Below are positions 8,887 to 17,540 of a stretch of 51,131 bases of DNA, in pieces. The stretch's first letter is position 1; the number at the start of each line of letters is the position of its first letter. The position numbers were made by a program, and so were the translations under genes. Below the pieces are notes generated by a model that was not told the origin of the DNA, did no database searches, and worked only from the letters and a program-made list of their open reading frames with translations. Source of the DNA: an uncultured Bacteroides sp. (GTDB lineage: Bacteria > Bacteroidota > Bacteroidia > Bacteroidales > Bacteroidaceae). The stretch spans positions 1 to 51,131 of the forward strand of contig CALYZE010000010.1 of assembly GCA_945607605.1 (NCBI GenBank), in the 5' to 3' direction.

Positions 8887-9921
8887 TTAGTAAGCAGCCT
8901 CGAATTCTTTCAAGAAGCGTGTATCGTTTTCAGAGAAGAGTCGGAGGTCATTCACTCGGTATTTCAGGTTAGTGATACGTTCGATACCCATACCGAGAGC
9001 GTAACCACTATATGTTTTACTGTCAATTCCGTTCAGTTCCAGAACATTCGGGTCAACCATTCCACATCCTAAGATTTCAACCCAGCCTGTGCCTTTACAG
9101 AAAGGGCATCCTTTACCGCCACAAATGTTGCAGCTGATGTCCATTTCGGCACTGGGCTCTGTGAAGGGGAAATAAGAAGGACGCAAACGAATTTTTGTGT
9201 CGTTGCCAAACATCTCTTGTGCAAAGAGTAACAAGGCTTGTTTCAAGTCGGTGAAAGAAACGTTTCGATCTATATACAATGCCTCAACCTGATGGAAAAA
9301 GGCGTGTGCACGATAACTGATGGCTTCATTGCGGTAAACACGTCCCGGACAAAGAACACGGATAGGCGGCTGTGAAGTCTCCATGATACGGCTTTGTACG
9401 CTTGAAGTATGTGTACGCAGAACGATGTTATGGGATACGTTGGCGCTGTTGTTCTCAATAAAGAAGGTATCTTGCATGTCGCGAGCCGGATGGTCTTCAG
9501 CAAAGTTCATAGAAGAAAAAACATGCCAGTCGTCTTCAATTTCCGGTCCATCGGCAATGTTGAATCCCATACGAGCAAAGATATCTATGATTTCGTTCTT
9601 TACAATGGTAAGCGGATGGCGTGTACCCAATTTTACCGGATAAGCTGAGCGGGTGAGGTCGAGATCTTCGCAACCACTGTCCTGACTTTCGAACAATTCT
9701 TTCAATGCGTTGATCTTTTCTTGCGCTGTATTTTTAAGTTCATTCAGTCGCATTCCCACCTCTTTCTTTTGTTCGGCAGACACATGGCGGAAATCCGCCA
9801 TTAGCTCGTTGATGGCTCCTTTTTTGCTAAGGTATTTGATGCGGAGCGCTTCCAGTTCCTCGGCATTGGCGGCTTTCAGTGCTTCCACTTCTTGCAGAAG
9901 CTGGTTGATTTTAGCTATCAT
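8887..9921 (-). CDS. pheS: Phenylalanine-tRNA ligase alpha subunit
   Basis: Class II aminoacyl-tRNA synthetase subunit charging tRNA-Phe; acts as an alpha2-beta2 enzyme with PheT, which is not in this window. An N-terminal coiled coil (about residues 1-90) precedes the catalytic core with motif 2 (CPGRVYRNEAISYRAH) and motif 3 (SGYALGMGIERI). A cysteine cluster CNICGGKGCPFCKGTGW lies between motifs 2 and 3, a pattern also seen in other bacterial PheS. The 344-residue length is normal. A minus-strand TATCTTTG (+ strand 9962-9969) is a likely -7 element about 41 bases upstream. Confidence 0.97.
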   Translation of the reverse strand: MIAKINQLLQEVEALKAANAEELEALRIKYLSKKGAINELMADFRHVSAEQKKEVGMRLNELKNTAQEKINALKELFESQDSGCEDLDLTRSAYPVKLGTRHPLTIVKNEIIDIFARMGFNIADGPEIEDDWHVFSSMNFAEDHPARDMQDTFFIENNSANVSHNIVLRTHTSSVQSRIMETSQPPIRVLCPGRVYRNEAISYRAHAFFHQVEALYIDRNVSFTDLKQALLLFAQEMFGNDTKIRLRPSYFPFTEPSAEMDISCNICGGKGCPFCKGTGWVEILGCGMVDPNVLELNGIDSKTYSGYALGMGIERITNLKYRVNDLRLFSENDTRFLKEFEAAY

Positions 9922-9961
9922 ATCGTTGTTATCTTATTTATTTACTAAGTTAAAAACGATG

Positions 9962-9969
9962 CAAAGATA
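9962..9969 (-). promoter_or_regulatory. Candidate -7 element of pheS
   Basis: TATCTTTG on the minus strand fits TAnnTTTG and lies 41 bases before the pheS start. A recognisable -33 box is not visible. Confidence 0.5.
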
Positions 9970-10056
9970 CAATTTTCTTAGGATATCACTTCTTAAGATC
10001 CTGTTTAAATTTTCAGCTTTTATATTTTGATACTTTCTTCTGGAGTATTTGACTAT

Positions 10057-10096
10057 AAAAAAAAGTTCCTAATTGGATCGTACCAATCAAGAACTT
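10057..10096 (-). terminator. Terminator of the tRNA-Ala transcript
   Basis: On the minus strand, AAGTTC pairs with GAACTT and GATTGG with CCAATT/C around a six-base loop, followed by a run of eight U residues (A-run at 10057-10064 on the plus strand). It starts 6 bases after the tRNA 3' end: a classic intrinsic terminator. Confidence 0.85.
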
Positions 10097-10101
10097 CTAC
10101 G

Positions 10102-10175
10102 TGGAGCGTATCGGACTCGAACCGATCACCTCGACACTGCCAGTGTCGCGCTCTAGCCAGATGAGCTAACACCCC
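10102..10175 (-). tRNA. tRNA-Ala (anticodon GGC)
   Basis: 74-base cloverleaf on the minus strand. The acceptor stem GGGGTGT/ACGCTCC contains the G3-U70 wobble that is the identity element for alanine. The D-arm is GCTC-loop-GAGC, the anticodon stem CGACA/TGTCG holds loop CTGGCAG with anticodon GGC (reads GCC/GCU), and the T-arm is ATCGG-TTCGAGT-CCGAT. CCA is not encoded, as is common in Bacteroidota. A minus-strand TATCTTTG at 10215-10222 is the likely promoter element, and an intrinsic terminator follows. Confidence 0.97.
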
Positions 10176-10214
10176 ATTGCTAACGTTTGCAGAACTATCT
10201 GCATTTTGATGGCG

Positions 10215-10253
10215 CAAAGATAATGCATTATTCTGAAATAATTGCTATGTTTG
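10215..10253. promoter_or_regulatory. Back-to-back -7 elements for tRNA-Ala (-) and the DUF4286 gene (+)
   Basis: On the minus strand TATCTTTG at 10215-10222 points toward the tRNA. On the plus strand TATGTTTG at 10246-10253 points toward the gene starting at 10279. Both match TAnnTTTG; neither has a clear -33 TTTG at the preferred distance. Confidence 0.5.
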
Positions 10254-10278
10254 CCAAACAAAATTTAAAAAAGACGTT

Positions 10279-10584
10279 ATGCTGATATACAATACGACCT
10301 ATCATATTGAGGGAAGGGAAGATAAGAACTTTTTAATTTGGTTGCAGGAGCACTATCTTCCCGAAGTCGAGAAGAATGGAATCTTGCATACTCCTCGAAT
10401 ATCCCGCATACTGAGCCATATTGAGGAGGGTAGCATCTGCCTCTCGGTTCAGTTTGAAGTGGAGGATTCTGCCAAGCTGCATCGCTGGCATCAGGAGCAA
10501 GGTGTCAAACTTAATGAAGAGTTGCTGGATGTTTTTAAAAATAAAGTAATTGGGTTTCCTACATTGATGGAGGTAATAGAGTGA
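10279..10584 (+). CDS. DUF4286 family protein
   Basis: Small soluble protein (101 residues) beginning [19 protein letters not shown], as in the DUF4286 family common in Bacteroidota. It has no catalytic motif I can name; the compact alternating alpha/beta pattern ([27 protein letters not shown]) resembles a ferredoxin-like fold. The ruvC GTG start overlaps its TGA (GTGA), so the two are translationally coupled, which hints at a role near recombination but proves nothing. A plus-strand TATGTTTG lies 25 bases upstream. Confidence 0.8.
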   Translation: MLIYNTTYHIEGREDKNFLIWLQEHYLPEVEKNGILHTPRISRILSHIEEGSICLSVQFEVEDSAKLHRWHQEQGVKLNEELLDVFKNKVIGFPTLMEVIE

Positions 10585-11150
10585 TACAACCTGTCAAAGA
10601 AAAGATCATCTTGGGTATTGACCCCGGTACTACGATTATGGGGTATGGCTTGTTGCGCATTACGGGTGTAAAACCCGAAATGATAGCTATGGGTATCATT
10701 GACCTCCGTAAGCTTGGTGATCATTATTTGAAGTTACGTCACATCCATGAGCGGGTACTCAGTATCATCGAAAGTTATTTGCCTGATGAACTAGCGATTG
10801 AAGCGCCTTTCTTTGGGAAAAATGTGCAGTCTATGCTTAAATTAGGACGCGCACAAGGGGTGGCCATGGCAGCTGCTTTGAGCAGAGACATTCCCATTAC
10901 CGAATACGCTCCTCTGAAGATAAAAATGGCAATTACCGGTAACGGACAGGCATCCAAGGAACAAGTAGCGGATATGTTGCAGCGCATGTTGCATTTTTCT
11001 AAAGAAGATATGCCGACTTTTATGGATGCAACAGATGGACTTGCCGCTGCTTATTGTCACTTTTTACAAATGGGACGTCCTACTGTAGAGAAAGGATATA
11101 GCGGATGGAAAGATTTTATTGCCAAAAATCCGGATAAGGTGAAGAAGTAA
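10581..11150 (+). CDS. ruvC: Holliday junction resolvase RuvC
   Basis: Endonuclease that resolves Holliday junctions with RuvAB. The four RNase-H-fold carboxylates are present: D14 (GIDPGTT), E74 (LAIEAPFF), D149 and D152 ([13 protein letters not shown]). The start is GTG at 10581, overlapping the preceding stop by four bases and preceded by GGAGGTAATAGA. Length 189 residues is normal for Bacteroidota. ruvA and ruvB are not in the window. Confidence 0.96.
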   Translation: MIQPVKEKIILGIDPGTTIMGYGLLRITGVKPEMIAMGIIDLRKLGDHYLKLRHIHERVLSIIESYLPDELAIEAPFFGKNVQSMLKLGRAQGVAMAAALSRDIPITEYAPLKIKMAITGNGQASKEQVADMLQRMLHFSKEDMPTFMDATDGLAAAYCHFLQMGRPTVEKGYSGWKDFIAKNPDKVKK

Positions 11151-11182
11151 TTTATAAATGCCTAATACTTAAAGATAATATC

Positions 11183-13180
11183 ATGAAATTAAATGAACTT
11201 GCTATGATTGGAATGGCTGCAACGACGATAATCAGTTGCGCCCCCGCGAAGAACGAATATGCTTCGTATGAACTTTACCCAGTCCGTTCCGCTAATCTGA
11301 CAGAAATGGAGTATACCCCTGCAGCCACACAATTTACATTATGGTCGCCCACTGCAGATGAAGTTCGGCTGATGTTGTTTGAGGCCGGAGAGGGAGGACA
11401 TGCCTACGAGACTGTTTCCATGAAGCCATCTAAGGAAGGCACTTGGACTGCTGCCGTTGAAAAAGATCTGAAAGATAAATTCTACACGTTTAATGTAAAA
11501 ATCAATGATAAGTGGTTAGGAGATACACCGGGCATTAATGCGAAAGCTGTGGGTGTAAACGGTAAGCGTGCGGCAATTATTGATATGAAGAGCACTGATC
11601 CTGAAGGTTGGGCCGAAGATAGACGCCCGGCATTGGCTTCTCCGGCTGATGTCATTATCTATGAGGTGCACCATCGTGATTTCTCTGTTGACCCGTCGTC
11701 AGGTATGGAACATAAAGGAAAGTACTTGGCACTTACAGAACTTGGCACGGTGAGTCCCGACAAACTGGCAACCGGTATTGATCATCTCAAAGAGTTGGGG
11801 ATCACCCATGTGCATATTCTGCCTTCTTATGACTATGCCTCGGTGGATGAAACCAAACTAAATGAAAACAAATACAATTGGGGATATGATCCTCAGAACT
11901 ATAATGTGCCTGATGGCTCTTATTCTACCGATCCTTATACACCAGCTGTTCGTATCCGCGAATTCAAGCAAATGGTGCAGGCTTTACATAAGGCAGGTAT
12001 ACGTGTGGTGCTGGATGTAGTATATAACCATACTTTCAATATTTCCGATAGCAACTTTGAACGTACCGTTCCCGGTTACTTCTATCGCCAGAAACCTGAT
12101 GGTACATACGCTGATGCTTCTGCCTGTGGCAATGAAACAGCCAGCGAGCGTCCGATGATGCGTAAGTATATGATAGAATCTGTTTTGCATTGGATGAATG
12201 AATATCATATTGATGGTTTCCGTTTTGATTTGATGGGAATTCATGATATTGAAACCATGAACGAAATACGTAAGGCTGCAACGGCTGTTGATCCTACTAT
12301 CTTTATCTATGGTGAAGGGTGGGCAGCTCAGGCTCCACAACTGCCGGAGGATTCTTTGGCTATGAAGGCTAATACTTACAAAATGCCGGGTATTGCGGCT
12401 TTCTCTGACGAGATGCGTGATGCTTTGCGCGGTCCATTCAATGATAATCATCAGGGTGCTTTCCTTGCGGGACTTCCCGGAGGAGAAGAGAGCATCAAAT
12501 TTGGTATAGTAGGGGCTATCAAGCATCCGCAGGTCTATAATGATTCTGTCAACTATAGCAAAGCTCCTTGGGCAGAGCAACCAACGCAGATGATTAGTTA
12601 TGTGTCCTGCCATGATGATATGTGTTTGGTTGACCGCTTAAAATCCAGCATCCCGGGCATCACTCCCGAAGAATTGTCTAAACTTGACAAACTGGCTCAG
12701 ACAGCCGTGTTTACTTCGCAAGGAGTTCCCTTCATTTATGCAGGAGAAGAAGTGATGCGTGACAAGAAGGGAGTGCATAATAGCTATGAAAGTCCCGATT
12801 CAATCAATGTCATCGATTGGACACGCAAGCTGCAACATGCGGATGTCTTTGCTTATTATAAAGGATTAATCCAACTTCGTAAGAATCATCCGGCTTTCCG
12901 TATGGGCAATGCCGACTTGGTGCGCAAGCATTTGGCATTTCTCCCTGTGGATGGAAGTAATCTTCTTGCTTATCAATTAAAGGATCATGCAAACGACGAT
13001 GCTTGGAAAGAGATCATTGTGGTCTTGAATGCTCGCAAGCAAGCTGCCAAACTGACCATTCCCGAAGGTAAATACACCGTAGTCTGCAAAGATGGCCTCA
13101 TCAATGAAAAAGGACTGGGCACGGTTTATGGAGCAGAAGTTCTGGTTCCTGCGCAGTCGGCAATGATTCTTTATCAATGA
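11183..13180 (+). CDS. pulA: Type I pullulanase, lipoprotein (GH13)
   Basis: Debranching enzyme that cleaves alpha-1,6 links in pullulan and related alpha-glucans. The N-terminus is a lipoprotein signal with lipobox IISC, so the enzyme is exported and lipid-anchored. An N-terminal CBM48-like beta domain (about 45-150, FTLWSPTADEVRL) precedes the GH13 barrel. The type I hallmark YNWGYDP begins at residue 231, and the GH13 triad is nucleophile D349 (GFRFDL), acid/base E378 (GEGW) and D478 (SCHDD). Length 665 residues. No SusC/SusD pair or other glycan-utilisation gene flanks it, so it lies outside a typical polysaccharide-utilisation locus here. Confidence 0.95.
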   Translation: MKLNELAMIGMAATTIISCAPAKNEYASYELYPVRSANLTEMEYTPAATQFTLWSPTADEVRLMLFEAGEGGHAYETVSMKPSKEGTWTAAVEKDLKDKFYTFNVKINDKWLGDTPGINAKAVGVNGKRAAIIDMKSTDPEGWAEDRRPALASPADVIIYEVHHRDFSVDPSSGMEHKGKYLALTELGTVSPDKLATGIDHLKELGITHVHILPSYDYASVDETKLNENKYNWGYDPQNYNVPDGSYSTDPYTPAVRIREFKQMVQALHKAGIRVVLDVVYNHTFNISDSNFERTVPGYFYRQKPDGTYADASACGNETASERPMMRKYMIESVLHWMNEYHIDGFRFDLMGIHDIETMNEIRKAATAVDPTIFIYGEGWAAQAPQLPEDSLAMKANTYKMPGIAAFSDEMRDALRGPFNDNHQGAFLAGLPGGEESIKFGIVGAIKHPQVYNDSVNYSKAPWAEQPTQMISYVSCHDDMCLVDRLKSSIPGITPEELSKLDKLAQTAVFTSQGVPFIYAGEEVMRDKKGVHNSYESPDSINVIDWTRKLQHADVFAYYKGLIQLRKNHPAFRMGNADLVRKHLAFLPVDGSNLLAYQLKDHANDDAWKEIIVVLNARKQAAKLTIPEGKYTVVCKDGLINEKGLGTVYGAEVLVPAQSAMILYQ

Positions 13181-13204
13181 TGAATCATGAATAATTAATA
13201 ATCT

Positions 13205-13212
13205 TATCTTTG
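13205..13212 (+). promoter_or_regulatory. Candidate -7 element of the tandem ABC ATPase gene
   Basis: TATCTTTG fits TAnnTTTG and lies 23 bases before the ATG at 13236, within the short gap after pulA. Confidence 0.45.
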
Positions 13213-13235
13213 CGCCATCTAACATAGAAAGAACG

Positions 13236-14708
13236 ATGGAAATGGTGCAACAACATACAATACATATAGCGGGGGGCGTAGTACGCAACCCGCTTGTGCG
13301 TTTAGAACAACCTGTAACTCTTGATTTCCTGGCAGGAGAACATGTGGCCATTGTAGGTCCCAATGGAGCGGGGAAAAGCCTTTTAGTAGATATGCTCACA
13401 GGTAAATATCCCCTCAAGGAAGGTGAGTTGACTTATGATTTTTCTCCATCTTCCACCAATACAATCTACGATAATATAAAATACATAGCCTTTCGTGATA
13501 CCTATGGTTCTGCCGATGCCCATTACTACTACCAGCAGCGATGGAATGCGCACGACCAGGAAGATACTCCTGAAGTACGTGAAATGTTAGGTGAGATAGT
13601 AGAGGGTGCTTTGCAACAGCAGCTATTCGAACTTTTTCGTATGGAACCGATGCTTGACAAGAAGATGATTCTTCTCAGTAGCGGTGAATTGCGTAAGTTT
13701 CAGTTGACAAAGACTTTACTCGCTGCTCCTCGTGTTCTTATGATGGATAATCCGTTTATCGGGTTGGATGCTTCCACTCGTGAACTTCTTTTCAACTTAT
13801 TAGAAAAACTGACTCAGGTGGGCTCCTTGCAAATCATTCTCATTCTTTCCATGCTGGATGATATTCCTTCTTTTATCACTCACGTCGTACCTGTAGATAA
13901 AAGAGTAGTGGGTGAAAAGATAGAACGTGAAGCCTATATGCACGCTTTCTGCAAAAAGGATGTTACGATGCCTATGGGTGAACTGCAACAGCGCATCCTT
14001 GATTTGCCTTATGAAAGTTCCAATTATACTTCGAAAGAGGTTATACAGTTAAATAAGGTCAGCATCCGCTATGACGATCGTACTATCTTGCACGAATTGG
14101 ACTGGACTGTCATGCGTGGAGAGAAATGGGCGCTGAGCGGAGAAAATGGAGCAGGTAAATCTACATTACTTAGTTTGGTGTGCGCCGATAATCCACAATC
14201 CTATGCCTGTGATATTAGTCTGTTTGGCAGAAAGCGCGGCACGGGCGAGAGTATTTGGGAAATTAAGAAACACATCGGCTATGTTAGTCCGGAGATGCAT
14301 CGTGCCTATCTGAAAAACTTGCCTGTCCTTGAAATAGTGGCATCCGGGCTGCACGACAGTATAGGTTTGTACAAACGCCCTAAAGAAGACCAGATGGCTG
14401 TATGTGAATGGTGGATGGATATCTTCGGAATAGCTGCACTCAAAGAAAAACCTTTTCTGCAGCTTTCCAGTGGAGAACAACGTTTGGCTTTGTTGGCGCG
14501 TGCTTTCGTTAAAGATCCGGAATTGCTGATTTTGGATGAACCGCTTCATGGACTGGATACTTATAACCGTCGTCGAGTGAAAAAGATCATTGAAGCCTTC
14601 TGTCATCGAAAAGATAAAACGATGATTATGGTGACTCATTATGAGAGTGAGCTACCCGACACCATTACGAATCGTTTGTGTTTGAAACGCGTTTGGGAAA
14701 ATAAATAA
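13236..14708 (+). CDS. Tandem ABC ATPase, ModF/PhrA-like
   Basis: 490-residue cytoplasmic protein with two ABC ATPase domains and no membrane domain. Walker A motifs are GPNGAGKS (N-terminal half) and GENGAGKS (C-terminal half); the signature sequences are LSSGELRKFQ and LSSGEQRLAL; Walker B regions are VLMMDNPF and LLILDEPLHG. The length and order match the ModF/PhrA subfamily, named for its position near molybdate genes in enterobacteria, but no mod gene is present here. The N-terminal Walker B ends in DN rather than DE, so the first site may hydrolyse ATP poorly. Role unknown. Confidence 0.85.
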   Translation: MEMVQQHTIHIAGGVVRNPLVRLEQPVTLDFLAGEHVAIVGPNGAGKSLLVDMLTGKYPLKEGELTYDFSPSSTNTIYDNIKYIAFRDTYGSADAHYYYQQRWNAHDQEDTPEVREMLGEIVEGALQQQLFELFRMEPMLDKKMILLSSGELRKFQLTKTLLAAPRVLMMDNPFIGLDASTRELLFNLLEKLTQVGSLQIILILSMLDDIPSFITHVVPVDKRVVGEKIEREAYMHAFCKKDVTMPMGELQQRILDLPYESSNYTSKEVIQLNKVSIRYDDRTILHELDWTVMRGEKWALSGENGAGKSTLLSLVCADNPQSYACDISLFGRKRGTGESIWEIKKHIGYVSPEMHRAYLKNLPVLEIVASGLHDSIGLYKRPKEDQMAVCEWWMDIFGIAALKEKPFLQLSSGEQRLALLARAFVKDPELLILDEPLHGLDTYNRRRVKKIIEAFCHRKDKTMIMVTHYESELPDTITNRLCLKRVWENK

Positions 14709-14741
14709 AGAGGTGAGCAACTTATCTATAGTTTAAATCGT

Positions 14742-14749
14742 TATATTTG
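14742..14749 (+). promoter_or_regulatory. Candidate -7 element of the FSA/transaldolase gene
   Basis: TATATTTG matches TAnnTTTG, 28 bases before the ATG at 14778. No clear -33 TTTG was found. Confidence 0.5.
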
Positions 14750-14777
14750 TAATTCAACCATTTAATCTATTTATACC

Positions 14778-15434
14778 ATGAAGTTTTTTATTGATACAGC
14801 CAATTTAGATCAGATTCGGGAAGCCTATGAGTTAGGTGTGCTCGACGGGGTGACCACGAATCCTTCGCTTATGGCAAAAGAAGGCATTAAAGGGGTAGAG
14901 AACCAGCGTAAACATTATGTGGACATCTGTCATATTGTGCAGGGAGATGTAAGTGCCGAAGTCATTGCCACAGACTATGAAGGCATGATTCGAGAAGGTG
15001 AAGAACTGGCCGCACTGAATCCGCATATTGTAGTAAAAGTGCCTTGTATTGCCGATGGCATCAAAGCGATTAAGTATTTTTCCGGAAAGGGAATCCGTAC
15101 CAACTGTACGTTGGTGTTTTCTGCCGGACAGGCACTGCTTGCTGCTAAAGCAGGAGCTCATTATGTGTCTCCTTTTGTGGGGCGTCTCGATGATATTTGC
15201 GAAGATGGCATTGCCTTGGTGGGAAAGATTGTGGAAATGTATCGTTACTATGGATATACCACTCAGGTTCTTGCTGCTTCCATACGTCACACAGCCCATA
15301 TTATGCAGTGCATTGAAGTGGGGGCTGATGTAGCTACTTGTCCACTATCTGCTATCAAAGGTTTACTCAATCATCCATTGACCGACTCTGGTTTGACGAA
15401 GTTTCTGGAAGACTATAAACGGGTAAACGGATAA
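14778..15434 (+). CDS. fsa: Small transaldolase / fructose-6-phosphate aldolase family
   Basis: 218-residue single-domain class I aldolase of the MipB/TalC/FSA group, acting in the cytosol on pentose-phosphate or fructose-6-phosphate intermediates. The start MKFFIDTANLDQIREAYELG and GVTTNPSLMAKEG are characteristic, and the Schiff-base lysine lies in HIVVKVPC. Members of this group can be either true transaldolases or FSAs; sequence reading cannot separate them with certainty, so the symbol is tentative. The gene has its own TATATTTG upstream and probably stands alone. Confidence 0.9.
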   Translation: MKFFIDTANLDQIREAYELGVLDGVTTNPSLMAKEGIKGVENQRKHYVDICHIVQGDVSAEVIATDYEGMIREGEELAALNPHIVVKVPCIADGIKAIKYFSGKGIRTNCTLVFSAGQALLAAKAGAHYVSPFVGRLDDICEDGIALVGKIVEMYRYYGYTTQVLAASIRHTAHIMQCIEVGADVATCPLSAIKGLLNHPLTDSGLTKFLEDYKRVNG

Positions 15435-15506
15435 TTCAAAAGTACTATAAGCCTTTCTTACACTGCATTTATTGACCAATCATGGCGGAATTAGAATAAA
15501 AAGATT

Positions 15507-15527
15507 TATTTTTGTGCCATATATTTG
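15507..15527 (+). promoter_or_regulatory. Two candidate -7 elements of the membrane sulfatase gene
   Basis: TATTTTTG (15507-15514) and TATATTTG (15520-15527) both fit TAnnTTTG and lie 31 and 18 bases before the ATG at 15546. Confidence 0.4.
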
Positions 15528-15545
15528 GTCTAAGATAAAACACTG

Positions 15546-17447
15546 ATGAAAGAAAGGCTTATCGAATTTCTCAAAACATACTGTTTGTTTATCTGCATTT
15601 TTGTATTGCAGAAACCTTTGTTTATGTTGTATTACCATTCGCTTTATGAAGAGATTTCATGTGCAGACTGGTTGAATGTTATTTGGAATGGATTACCGTT
15701 GGATTTATCGATTGCGGGATATCTGACTATTATTCCCGGCTTCCTTTTTATCACTTCTGTATGGGCGTTGTCCGAAGGCCTTCATCGCATTTGTTGTGGT
15801 TATTTTCTTTTGATTTCTATCCTCATTTCTGTTATCTTTACTGTGGATATGGGTTTGTATGAATATTGGGGGTTCCGGTTGGATGCCACTCCTCTATTCT
15901 ATTTCTTTTCTTCGCCTAAAGATGCTGTAGCCAGTGTTAGTATTTGGATGGTGATAGGAGGTATTATAGCGATGGCTGTGTATGCAGTGCTGCTTTATGG
16001 TCTCTTTTATGGCACTTTATTGCGCAAAAAACAATTTCTAAGGATGAAGTTGCCTTACCGTCGCCTACGTGTGTCGGGCTGGTTGCTTTTGATGACAGCT
16101 ATCTTGTTTATCCCCATTCGAGGAGGATTTACGGTATCGACCATGAATGTGGGTAAAGTGTACTTCAGTGCTAATCAGCGATTGAATCATGCTGCTATTA
16201 ACCCTGCTTTTAGTTTGATGGAATCTTTGTCGAAACAGAAAGACTTTGGTAACCAATATCGCTTTATGGAAGCTGCAGAGGCAGATTCTATTTTTAAGAA
16301 CTTGATCGACCCGGCTGTTTCCGGAGAAAAAGCAGAAGTGACAGATTCTTCGCAACAATCTACAGATTCACTGCGCGCTTTGTTTACCACGCAGCGCCCC
16401 GATGTCCTATTTGTGATTCTTGAAAGTTTTTCTTCCAGATTAATGACGAGTCTGGGAGGAGAATCAGACATAGCCGTTCATTTGGATAGCTTGAGTAAAG
16501 AGGGCGTTCTTTTTACGAATTTTTACGCCAATAGTTTTCGTACCGACCGTGGTTTGGTTGCTATTTTGAGTGGCTATCCGGCACAGCCTACCACCAGTAT
16601 TATGAAATATCCCCGCAAGACGCAATCTATTCCGGCTATTGCGGGTAGCTTGAAGAAGGCAGGCTATCAGACTCATTACTATTATGGAGGAGATGCCGAT
16701 TTTACCAATATGCGTTCTTATTTGATATCTTCAGGCTTTGAAACGATTGTTTCCGATCAGGATTTCCCCGTTTCAGACCGTTTGAGTAAATGGGGAGCAC
16801 ACGATCATTTGGTGTTCAACCGTTTGTTGAGTGACTTGAAGACTGAAAGTCCGGAGGCGACCTCGGAGAAGTCTGCTCATCCGCACTTCCGTGTGTTGCA
16901 AACTTCCAGTAGTCACGAACCGTTTGAAGTACCTTATCGTCGTTTGAAGAATGATCGCTTGAATGCTTTTGCTTATACAGACAGCTGTATAGGTGCTTTT
17001 GTGAAGCAGTATCGTGAACTACCCCAGTGGAAAAATACGGTAATCGTATTCGTTCCCGATCATTTGGGAGCGTATCCTGAAAACCTCAACAATTTGCAAG
17101 TAGAGCGTTATCAGATACCTCTGCTCATGGTTGGTGGCGCGATTCGTGAACCTAAACGCATCGACGTATATGGTTCTCAACAGGATATTGCAGCCACTCT
17201 GCTGGCACAGTTGGCATTGCCTCACAATGAGTTTACATTCAGTAAGGATATGCTCAATCCTGCTTCTCCCCATTTCGCTTTCTTTACAGTGCCCGATGCT
17301 TTTGGTATGGTGACCTCAGACAATCAGGTGATATTCAATTGCGAGGCTGATGCCGTAGCAGTGGATGAAGGTGCTGCGAAAGGGAAAAATATTCCGTTGG
17401 GGAAAGCCTATTTGCAGAAGCTATATGATGATATAGCGAAAAGATGA
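15546..17447 (+). CDS. LtaS-type membrane sulfatase / phosphoglycerol or phosphoethanolamine transferase family
   Basis: 633 residues: about five N-terminal membrane helices (to roughly residue 200) and a large extracytoplasmic alkaline-phosphatase/sulfatase domain. The metal and catalytic residues of the LTA-synthase family can be matched: E293 in VILESFSS, the nucleophile threonine T333 in FRTDRGL, a histidine in SSSHEPFEVP and D505-H506 in FVPDHLG. Gram-negative cells lack lipoteichoic acid, so the product is probably a phosphoglycerol or phosphoethanolamine group placed on lipid A, a sphingolipid or a glycan in the periplasm. A PAP2 phosphatase follows 93 bases downstream. Substrate is not determinable here. 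Confidence 0.85.
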   Translation: MKERLIEFLKTYCLFICIFVLQKPLFMLYYHSLYEEISCADWLNVIWNGLPLDLSIAGYLTIIPGFLFITSVWALSEGLHRICCGYFLLISILISVIFTVDMGLYEYWGFRLDATPLFYFFSSPKDAVASVSIWMVIGGIIAMAVYAVLLYGLFYGTLLRKKQFLRMKLPYRRLRVSGWLLLMTAILFIPIRGGFTVSTMNVGKVYFSANQRLNHAAINPAFSLMESLSKQKDFGNQYRFMEAAEADSIFKNLIDPAVSGEKAEVTDSSQQSTDSLRALFTTQRPDVLFVILESFSSRLMTSLGGESDIAVHLDSLSKEGVLFTNFYANSFRTDRGLVAILSGYPAQPTTSIMKYPRKTQSIPAIAGSLKKAGYQTHYYYGGDADFTNMRSYLISSGFETIVSDQDFPVSDRLSKWGAHDHLVFNRLLSDLKTESPEATSEKSAHPHFRVLQTSSSHEPFEVPYRRLKNDRLNAFAYTDSCIGAFVKQYRELPQWKNTVIVFVPDHLGAYPENLNNLQVERYQIPLLMVGGAIREPKRIDVYGSQQDIAATLLAQLALPHNEFTFSKDMLNPASPHFAFFTVPDAFGMVTSDNQVIFNCEADAVAVDEGAAKGKNIPLGKAYLQKLYDDIAKR

Positions 17448-17540
17448 TATCGCAAGACGAGGAAGAGAAGAGGATGAGAGATAAAAGAGGAGATGAAAAA
17501 ATGAAAAGGAATAAAGGCTAAACTATAAGAGGAGGAGATT

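Noticed and set aside
11984-12613. 209-codon open frame on the minus strand inside pulA
   Set aside because: Fully antisense to the catalytic core of a well-conserved enzyme; composition explained by codon bias of pulA.
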